Source of the DNA: Alphaproteobacteria bacterium
GTDB taxonomy: Bacteria > Pseudomonadota > Alphaproteobacteria > Micavibrionales > CSBR16-224
Length of the DNA stretch: 6,206 bases
Direction: 5' to 3'
NCBI GenBank assembly: GCA_007116755.1
Contig: SKHU01000094.1
Span: 1-6,206, forward strand
Shown here: positions 1 through 3,541 of the stretch, in pieces
Position numbering within the stretch: position 1 is the first letter of the stretch
Layout: each line of letters opens with the position of its first letter
The notes under the pieces: generated by a model
Database searches by the model: none
The model's input: the letters and a program-made list of their open reading frames with translations, nothing else
What the model was told of the DNA's origin: nothing
Program-made: the position numbers and the translations under genes

Positions 1-58
1 ATCTGTTTTCATCGTACGTGTCCAGCGTTTTGTCGATAAAAAAGCCTGAGGCGCCCAT
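1..58 (-). CDS. Possible 5' end of a minus-strand gene running off the left edge
   Basis: On the minus strand an ATG at 58-56 opens a frame that stays open to the window edge and reads MGASGFFIDKTLDTYDENR. The same frame is open upstream to a TAG at 136-134, and those extra codons (…LNGGEFQTRTSAFAK) also look protein-like. The segment AFAKMGASGFFIDK faintly resembles the end of a response-regulator receiver domain, with an alanine/glycine turn followed by a strand and a lysine. That is only a resemblance. No Shine-Dalgarno sequence lies at the usual distance from the ATG, although a GGGGGAG lies further upstream at about 91-97. A frame this short can be open by chance, so this is a weak call. 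Confidence 0.27.
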   Translation of the reverse strand, partial: MGASGFFIDKTLDTYDENR

Positions 59-82
59 TTTTGCGAAAGCCGATGTTCTTGT

Positions 83-112
83 TTGAAATTCTCCCCCGTT
101 CAAGGGTACAAT
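83..112 (+). promoter_or_regulatory. Predicted sigma70-type promoter for the 195-1289 gene
   Basis: TTGAAA at 83-88 (5 of 6 matches to TTGACA) and TACAAT at 107-112 (5 of 6 to TATAAT) are separated by 18 bases. Transcription would begin near 119, leaving a leader of about 75 bases before the ATG at 195. The region overlaps the possible minus-strand frame described at the left edge. Both can be real only if that gene starts at 58, which would make this a divergent promoter region. Confidence 0.5.
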
Positions 113-140
113 ATCAGACAGGCTTCGCCTAGTCTAATAT
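111..140 (+). other. Imperfect hairpin at the start of the leader of the 195-1289 gene
   Basis: ATATCAGACAGGC (111-123) pairs with GCCTAGTCTAATAT (127-140) around a TTC loop. The stem has about 12 base pairs, one bulged A and one C/A mismatch. No T-run follows, so it is not an intrinsic terminator on the + strand. It falls at or just after the predicted transcription start and could be an mRNA 5' stabilising structure or an operator. The function is inferred. Confidence 0.4.
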
Positions 141-194
141 CTCAGGCGTTACGATCGGAAAGCTGTCACATAAAAAACATAACGTAAAAATAAA

Positions 195-1289
195 ATGCCT
201 TATTATTTCACCGTCACCGACTTTCTTAAAGTTTTCAAAAGCGGTGCGGATCGCAAGCCTTTGACCGCACCTGTGACCACCTATAGTGATGCGGAACAGA
301 TACAGCAGACCGTCCCTGAGGAGGACGGTATTTTTGTTTCAGAGGAATATTTCAATATCTGGGACACATCGCAAAGCGGAAATGCACAGTCACGACTTGA
401 ACAGTTTATCTCGACGACGCAAATCTACCGCCTGTCTCTGGAACTGCTGATGGACAGGGCGCTGCTTGAATCGCGCAAAGGCAACCGGCTTCTGCAGAAG
501 GCAATTGAATATTCCTGCGAAAAAAGCAATACGGCGATGCCGCATGACATTCTCCAAGATGCGGAAATAGAGGTGATGGCCGGAAATCTTGCGCATCCGA
601 TGCTGGAGCATTTGCAGCACAGTGAACTCGCGGAATTTTATTTCCTGTTTTTTGAACAGTTGCAGGATCGCGAAACGGCCCGGGAATATTCTTTTGATCG
701 CCTGATTGCTCTCGATCGCGGCCCTTTCTATAAACATTACGACGGTTTTCGCATGCACGGCACGGATTATCTGCGTTTTGACAAGCTGTTGGAAAAGGCC
801 AAGCGCATTACCCCTATGGCCGGATCCTATCTTGACGACTTCGTCAGCGCCGGACAAAAAGAAGCGGAACAGAAAAGCTTTGACTCAGCGGAGCAATATC
901 TGGCGGCATGGCTGGAGGCAGACCGTCTTCAGGCACGGCGTTGCCGCGATATTCACCCCCTTCTGGCACTGGCCGACCCTATGCCGGACTGTTTGAAATA
1001 CGATGTTTTCTTTATTATGCAGCAGGAAGCCAAAAAACAGATTTTTGCAGAAAAAATTACGCAGGAGGAAGACAAACTCTCTGCCCTTGACATAACGGAA
1101 CATCTGAAATCCGCTTTATCACATAACGCAGCACAGAAGATATGTCCGCATCTCGAAAAACTGGTCGCCGAGACGCTTTCGCCGGATATAAGCTATGCCG
1201 GATCTGCCGAGCAGTTTGCCCTGCAGGCCGAAAAGCGCCATATGGAGGCTGAAAATATGCGGCTTTCTGTAAAACAGTGCCAGCGGTAA
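195..1289 (+). CDS. Hypothetical protein, 364 residues, family not recognised
   Basis: This is an uninterrupted 364-codon frame that begins MPYYFTVTDFLKVF and ends TAA. The ATG at 195 is the first possible start, because an in-frame TAA lies at 180-182. No Shine-Dalgarno sequence precedes it; the leader just upstream is A-rich (cgtaaaaataaa). The product has no signal peptide and no membrane segment, so it is probably cytosolic. It is rich in charged residues and appears largely helical, for example around residues 66-105, 145-170 and 270-300. The last 25 or so residues (…AEKRHMEAENMRL…) look like an amphipathic helix. I see no catalytic motif, nucleotide-binding loop or metal-binding cluster. 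The next gene downstream has its own spacing and signals, so this gene is probably monocistronic. The frame is convincing from its length and composition; the function is unknown. Confidence 0.85.
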   Translation: MPYYFTVTDFLKVFKSGADRKPLTAPVTTYSDAEQIQQTVPEEDGIFVSEEYFNIWDTSQSGNAQSRLEQFISTTQIYRLSLELLMDRALLESRKGNRLLQKAIEYSCEKSNTAMPHDILQDAEIEVMAGNLAHPMLEHLQHSELAEFYFLFFEQLQDRETAREYSFDRLIALDRGPFYKHYDGFRMHGTDYLRFDKLLEKAKRITPMAGSYLDDFVSAGQKEAEQKSFDSAEQYLAAWLEADRLQARRCRDIHPLLALADPMPDCLKYDVFFIMQQEAKKQIFAEKITQEEDKLSALDITEHLKSALSHNAAQKICPHLEKLVAETLSPDISYAGSAEQFALQAEKRHMEAENMRLSVKQCQR

Positions 1290-1293
1290 TCTT

Positions 1294-1308
1294 ATAAAAT
1301 TATTTTAT
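1294..1308 (+). repeat. AT-only inverted repeat just after the 195-1289 stop codon
   Basis: ATAAAA (1294-1299) and TTTTAT (1303-1308) form a perfect 6-bp dyad around TTA, five bases after the stop codon. It is followed by GTTTTCTCCC. It could be a weak 3' end structure, but with no GC pairs and no continuous T-run I do not call it a terminator. No better terminator is visible between this gene and the next. Confidence 0.3.
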
Positions 1309-1318
1309 GTTTTCTCCC

Positions 1319-1347
1319 TTGTCATACATCGGGGGCTGTGTTACCCT
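1319..1347 (+). promoter_or_regulatory. Weak candidate promoter for the 1414-1716 gene
   Basis: TTGTCA (1319-1324) matches the -35 consensus at 5 of 6 positions. At a 17-base spacing the -10 would be TACCCT (1342-1347), which keeps only T, A and the final T. The -35 is reasonable and the -10 is poor, so an activator or another sigma factor may be needed. The alternative is read-through from the gene upstream. Confidence 0.3.
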
Positions 1348-1360
1348 GCCCGTCAATCAA

Positions 1361-1380
1361 AACATACATAAAAATATGTT
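1361..1380 (+). repeat. Inverted repeat AACATA-N8-TATGTT in the leader of the 1414 gene
   Basis: AACATA (1361-1366) and TATGTT (1375-1380) are perfect 6-bp arms around CATAAAAA. The repeat lies 20 bases upstream of the Shine-Dalgarno sequence. It may be an operator or a weak RNA hairpin. AT-rich DNA produces such dyads by chance. Confidence 0.3.
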
Positions 1381-1413
1381 GCACGACACTAACCCTTACC
1401 AAGGAGTACGACT

Positions 1414-1716
1414 ATGAATCCAGGGGATTTGAGAAAAATTTTTAACCAGCTCTTCAGCAAGGAAGAACAGCAGAAGATCATGGAACTGGAAAGCAAGCCG
1501 TTTGATGAAAAAATGGACGGTCTGGCTGAAATCTTTGAAAACAACGCACGCATTCCGCAAGGAAAAGTTATGGCGCAGGCATTCCGCGACCCGGAAATCC
1601 GCCAGGACATGCGCGAAATCGAAGAAGCTGCTCAAAGCGGAAATCTGTCTCAGCAGCAACTTATGCAGAGAGGCATGAAGCTCGCCATGAAAATGCGCGG
1701 CAAATACGGAATTTAA
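1414..1716 (+). CDS. Small charged helical protein, copy 1 of a tandem paralogous pair
   Basis: This 100-residue protein has a strong ribosome-binding site (AAGGAG at 1401-1406, seven bases before the ATG). It is a paralogue of the protein at 1889-2203. Shared blocks are NQLFSKEEQ (residues 11-19), FDE-x-MDG-x-A-x-I-x2-NN-x2-I (about 30-47), and DPEIR-x-DM-x-EI-x2-AA (about 59-73). Both end in a basic, methionine-rich tail (here MKLAMKMRGKYGI). By eye about 35 of the first 75 residues are identical. There is no signal peptide, membrane segment or cysteine. The composition, rich in E, Q, K and M, suggests a soluble helical bundle or protein-binding adaptor. I do not recognise a named family. 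A 6-bp inverted repeat (CGGAAT/ATTCCG, 1707-1721) spans the stop codon, and a strong terminator follows. Confidence 0.88.
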   Translation: MNPGDLRKIFNQLFSKEEQQKIMELESKPFDEKMDGLAEIFENNARIPQGKVMAQAFRDPEIRQDMREIEEAAQSGNLSQQQLMQRGMKLAMKMRGKYGI

Positions 1717-1745
1717 TTCCGCTTGAATGCGCAAGATGCATATAA

Positions 1746-1780
1746 ACGGGGCGCCGGGTAATCCGGCTCCCCGTTTTTTT
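1746..1780 (+). terminator. Intrinsic terminator after copy 1
   Basis: ACGGGGCGCCGG (1746-1757) pairs with CCGGCTCCCCGT (1763-1774) around the loop GTAAT. The stem has eleven pairs and one C/T mismatch, and runs straight into seven T's (1774-1780). The opposite strand lacks a comparable T-run, so it acts in the + direction only. It separates copy 1 from copy 2, which makes them separate transcription units. Confidence 0.92.
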
Positions 1781-1796
1781 ATGATTACGGTTTTAT

Positions 1797-1825
1797 TTGA
1801 CATAGTGAATTGTTAATGATATGTT
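1797..1825 (+). promoter_or_regulatory. Predicted sigma70 promoter for copy 2
   Basis: A perfect TTGACA (1797-1802) is followed after 17 bases by TATGTT (1820-1825). It lies between the terminator of copy 1 and the ATG at 1889. Transcription would begin near 1832, giving a leader of about 57 bases. This is the best-matching promoter in the window. Confidence 0.68.
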
Positions 1826-1828
1826 AAC
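1813..1828 (+). promoter_or_regulatory. CtrA-type binding site overlapping the copy 2 -10 element
   Basis: TTAATGATATGTTAAC fits TTAA-N7-TTAAC exactly, the consensus of the alphaproteobacterial cell-cycle regulator CtrA. The site covers the -10 (1820-1825). In Caulobacter, sites in that position tend to repress and sites near the -35 tend to activate. The same bases also form a dyad (GTTAA/TTAAC, 1812-1828). The match is seen; CtrA binding and its sign are inferred. The motif is AT-rich and short, so chance is possible. No such match occurs upstream of copy 1. Confidence 0.48.
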
Positions 1829-1838
1829 TTCAAACAGG

Positions 1839-1861
1839 GCGGCATAGCCGCATATTTTTTT
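1839..1861 (+). promoter_or_regulatory. Terminator-like hairpin in the copy 2 leader (possible attenuator)
   Basis: GCGGC (1839-1843) and GCCGC (1847-1851) form a 5-bp all-GC stem with an ATA loop. ATA and seven T's (1855-1861) follow. It lies after the predicted start of transcription and before the ribosome-binding site, where premature termination could control copy 2. The stem and loop are short for an efficient terminator. It could instead be a backup terminator for upstream transcripts. Confidence 0.4.
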
Positions 1862-1888
1862 ACAACATTCTACGAGAGGGAAGATAAA

Positions 1889-2203
1889 ATGTTTGACCCC
1901 AGACAATTGACGGAAATGGTCAACCAGCTGTTCAGCAAGGAAGAACAGGAACAACTGATTGCGCTGCAGGAAAAAAGCTTTGACGAGCAGATGGACGGTA
2001 TGGCGCAAATCGTCCAGAACAACGAGAAAATTTCCGAGCCGCAAAAGAAATATTTCGCAGCTGTTTGTGCCGATCCGGAAATTCGCGCGGATATGAAGGA
2101 AATTCAGCAGGCCGCCAATGACGGCGGTGTCAAAGGCAAGCTGACCGTGGCAAAAAAAATGCCCGGACTGATGATGAAGCTCCAGCGCAAAATGGGCGGG
2201 TAA
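1889..2203 (+). CDS. Small charged helical protein, copy 2 of the tandem paralogous pair
   Basis: This 104-residue protein is preceded by a purine-rich ribosome-binding site (GAGAGGGAAG, about 1874-1883). It shares with copy 1 NQLFSKEEQ (residues 12-20), FDE-x-MDG, NN, and DPEIR-x-DM-x-EI-x2-AA. It differs in the segment after NN (about 45-60), where it has one extra residue and a cysteine, and in the tail (…KKMPGLMMKLQRKMGG). The tail is basic and methionine-rich in both. There is no signal peptide or membrane helix. The duplication is old at protein level outside the shared blocks. The two copies also have different upstream control signals, so they may be used under different conditions. 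The function is unknown, and no family is recognised. Confidence 0.88.
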   Translation: MFDPRQLTEMVNQLFSKEEQEQLIALQEKSFDEQMDGMAQIVQNNEKISEPQKKYFAAVCADPEIRADMKEIQQAANDGGVKGKLTVAKKMPGLMMKLQRKMGG

Positions 2204-2226
2204 CAGCCGAAATCTAGGATTTAAAG

Positions 2227-2257
2227 AAAAAGCAGGGTTTTTTGCCCTGCTTTTTTT
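2227..2257 (+). terminator. Intrinsic terminator after copy 2
   Basis: AAAAAGCAGGG (2227-2237) pairs with CCCTGCTTTTT (2245-2255) around TTTTTTG. The stem continues into a run of seven T's (2251-2257). The A-run on the 5' side means it could also work in reverse, but no minus-strand gene ends here. Confidence 0.87.
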
Positions 2258-2266
2258 GTCGCCGGC

Positions 2267-2286
2267 TTTAAAAATATTATTTTAAA
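2267..2286 (+). repeat. AT-only dyad downstream of the copy 2 terminator
   Basis: TTTAAAA (2267-2273) and TTTTAAA (2280-2286) are perfect 7-bp arms around ATATTA. The repeat lies between the copy 2 terminator and the usg promoter region. It could be a protein-binding or easily melted site, but AT-rich dyads are common by chance. Confidence 0.27.
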
Positions 2287-2340
2287 AACATACCCTTAAC
2301 TGCTCGTCCTCTACATTGTAGGTGATTTTTAAAGTTTTTT

Positions 2341-2358
2341 TTGGTACTATTAGATAAG
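2341..2358 (+). promoter_or_regulatory. Upstream extended -10 element, first copy of a direct repeat
   Basis: TTGGTACTATTAGATAAG contains TGG-TACTAT (2342-2350), an extended -10 arrangement (TGN before the hexamer). It matches the element at 2393-2410 at 14 of 18 positions. If active, it would give usg a leader of about 88 bases. No convincing -35 is present, as is usual for extended -10 promoters. Confidence 0.38.
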
Positions 2359-2381
2359 TATGCCATTGTAAAATCGGCATA
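2359..2381 (+). repeat. Inverted repeat TATGCC-N11-GGCATA between the two -10 repeats
   Basis: TATGCC (2359-2364) and GGCATA (2376-2381) are perfect 6-bp arms, 17 bp apart from start to start. They lie between the two direct repeats and just upstream of the proximal -10 element. The geometry is that of an operator for a dimeric regulator. No cognate regulator is visible in the window. Confidence 0.35.
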
Positions 2382-2392
2382 ATAAAACAAAA

Positions 2393-2410
2393 TTGGTACA
2401 ATAAGACAAA
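2393..2410 (+). promoter_or_regulatory. Proximal extended -10 promoter for usg
   Basis: TTGGTACAATAAGACAAA contains TGG-TACAAT (2394-2402), a 5-of-6 match to TATAAT with a TGN extension. Transcription would start near 2409, about 36 bases before the usg ATG. There is no good -35. It repeats the element at 2341-2358 at a distance of 52 bp, close to five helical turns. Confidence 0.45.
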
Positions 2411-2419
2411 AAAAGAGCC

Positions 2420-2440
2420 ATGCAGATACGGGAGTTCTAA
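2420..2440 (+). other. Possible six-codon upstream reading frame before usg
   Basis: ATG at 2420 reads MQIREF and then TAA (2438-2440), four bases before the usg ATG. AAAAGAG upstream (2410-2416) is a weak ribosome-binding match. The end of this frame overlaps the bases that would serve as the usg ribosome-binding site, so its translation could affect usg initiation. A frame this short easily arises by chance. Confidence 0.15.
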
Positions 2441-2444
2441 GGTT

Positions 2445-2708
2445 ATGTCCAAGCTTGAGTTGCAAATGCGGAATTACCGCCTGACCACGGCGGAAATTTT
2501 ATATTACCTGCCCGATCATCCGGTGCTGTTGCAAAGCTTTATCTGGCAGGAATATGATCTGGCGCCGCGGTTTCCGGAATTGAAGCGGTTTCTGGATTTC
2601 TGGACGCGTGAAATCGAAGGCCGGTTGCATTCCGTGACTGTCGCGCATAAGGAACTCATCAAGCCGGAGCAATTCACCTTCTACGACCACGAATTAACGC
2701 TCCATTAG
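2445..2708 (+). CDS. usg: Usg family protein
   Basis: This 87-residue protein matches the small alphaproteobacterial Usg family along its whole length. It has LTTAEILYYLPDHPVLLQ (residues 13-30), then W-Q-E-Y-D-L-A-P-x-F-P-E-L, FLDFW-x-REIEG-x-LHSV, and an AHKELIKPE motif near the C-terminus. The length is the usual one. The family was named from an open reading frame beside tryptophan genes in Caulobacter, and its biochemical role is not established. No trp gene is visible here. The ATG at 2445 has GGGAG (2430-2434) and AAGG (2439-2442) upstream. The first is ten bases away, a workable spacing; the second is too close. The protein is soluble and rich in aromatic residues. The TAG stop overlaps the TAA stop of the convergent gene by four bases. 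Confidence 0.93.
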   Translation: MSKLELQMRNYRLTTAEILYYLPDHPVLLQSFIWQEYDLAPRFPELKRFLDFWTREIEGRLHSVTVAHKELIKPEQFTFYDHELTLH

Positions 2709-3541
2709 GATGGCGACCAGCCGATCATATAAATAATTTCCATTTCGACGGAAAGCTTTCCGCGTTCTTTGATCTTGTCGTTCAGCGCCGTGTAGAATTT
2801 GCGCGGCAAGGGTTTTTTGTCGCGGTTCAGCAGGATATTCCCCTCCCCCGTTCCGCGCAGATCGGCCAAAGCCGTTTCCAGATCGGGATAATCGATTGTC
2901 ACATATTCGCTGTCGGTCACGGGTTCGACAAAACCCAGCGCCTTGACCTCATCACCGATAACGCGGATATCGGTAAAGGGAAAGATGCGCGGTGCAACGC
3001 CGCCGGTCTGTTCCATTTCAAGACGCAAAACCTCCTGCCGCAGGCCGGCCAGAGTTGCGCCGCCGAAAAGCGCTGCCATAAAGGGGCGCTCCGGCTTTAG
3101 AATGCGCCGGATTTGCAGCAGGCTTCCTTTCAGATCATTGACGCTGTGCAGTGTCAGATTGCTGAATACCGCATCCATTGCGCCGTCTTTAAACGGCACA
3201 AATTCCTCATCAGCCGCGACACGGTAAAAATGCGGCAACTCCGCGCTGTCAAACCGTGACAGCATCTCCGGCGACAAATCCGCCCAGTAAATACGGCGCG
3301 TGCTGTCTTGTTCTTTTAAAAGGCGGCACAATCTGTCCGTATGACCGCCCCAGACGAGGCAATCAACCAGAGGCGCTTTCACCGGCATCAGGCGTTCAAA
3401 CAGCCCTTCAGCGGTTTTGTTGTGCAGAAACCCGTGATCTCCGGTGCGTTTGGCGGCGCGGCGGCGCTTTTGCCGTAACAAATTACGGTCAAAAACCTGC
3501 GGAACGGTTTTTTCCGTTTTTGCAAATTTACCGGTATTCAT
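2705..3541 (-). CDS. NDUFAF5-like class I SAM-methyltransferase-fold protein (complex I assembly factor homologue)
   Basis: This 278-residue protein matches the NDUFAF5 family. In mitochondria NDUFAF5 acts on an arginine of the PSST/NDUFS7 subunit during complex I assembly; the bacterial counterpart of that subunit would be NuoB. Family hallmarks are VFDRNLLRQKRRRAA (residues 16-30), ADLSPEM (87-93), ADEEFVPFKDG (110-120), SNLTLHSVNDL (127-137), ILKPE, a GG-x-TL-x-x-LRQE segment, a DLRGTGEGN segment, and the terminal EIIYMIGW. The usual motif I (LDLGC-H/G-x-G) is altered here to CLVWGGHTDR (about 61-70), so ordinary methyl transfer may be weakened. The ATG overlaps the upstream stop (ATGA), and GGAGG lies six bases before it, inside the upstream gene. 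This indicates translational coupling. The protein is soluble, and its substrate is inferred only from the family. Confidence 0.88.
   Translation of the reverse strand: MNTGKFAKTEKTVPQVFDRNLLRQKRRRAAKRTGDHGFLHNKTAEGLFERLMPVKAPLVDCLVWGGHTDRLCRLLKEQDSTRRIYWADLSPEMLSRFDSAELPHFYRVAADEEFVPFKDGAMDAVFSNLTLHSVNDLKGSLLQIRRILKPERPFMAALFGGATLAGLRQEVLRLEMEQTGGVAPRIFPFTDIRVIGDEVKALGFVEPVTDSEYVTIDYPDLETALADLRGTGEGNILLNRDKKPLPRKFYTALNDKIKERGKLSVEMEIIYMIGWSPS

Noticed and set aside
725..738. Hydrophobic stretch RRLWILLYCFRCF in the fusion protein (residue numbers given) as a membrane helix
   Set aside because: It is too short and is interrupted by arginine; more likely it is a buried helix.
390..857. A 155-codon minus-strand frame inside the 195-1289 gene
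   Set aside because: The composition is typical of an antisense shadow, with many F, R, Q and H. It has no start context and is fully contained in the longer + strand gene.
1331..1352. GC-rich CGGG…CCCG pairing as a terminator for the 195-1289 gene
   Set aside because: Pairing requires an unpaired GG bulge and no T-run follows, so it does not look like an intrinsic terminator.
1396..1803. A 135-codon minus-strand frame opposite copy 1 of the paralogous pair
   Set aside because: It runs antisense through the terminator. The conserved residue blocks shared with copy 2 show that the + strand is the coding one.
2818..2824. T-run after usg as a possible terminator
   Set aside because: GGGTTTTTTG near 2811-2820 has no stable hairpin directly upstream, and the bases are codons of the NDUFAF5-like gene.
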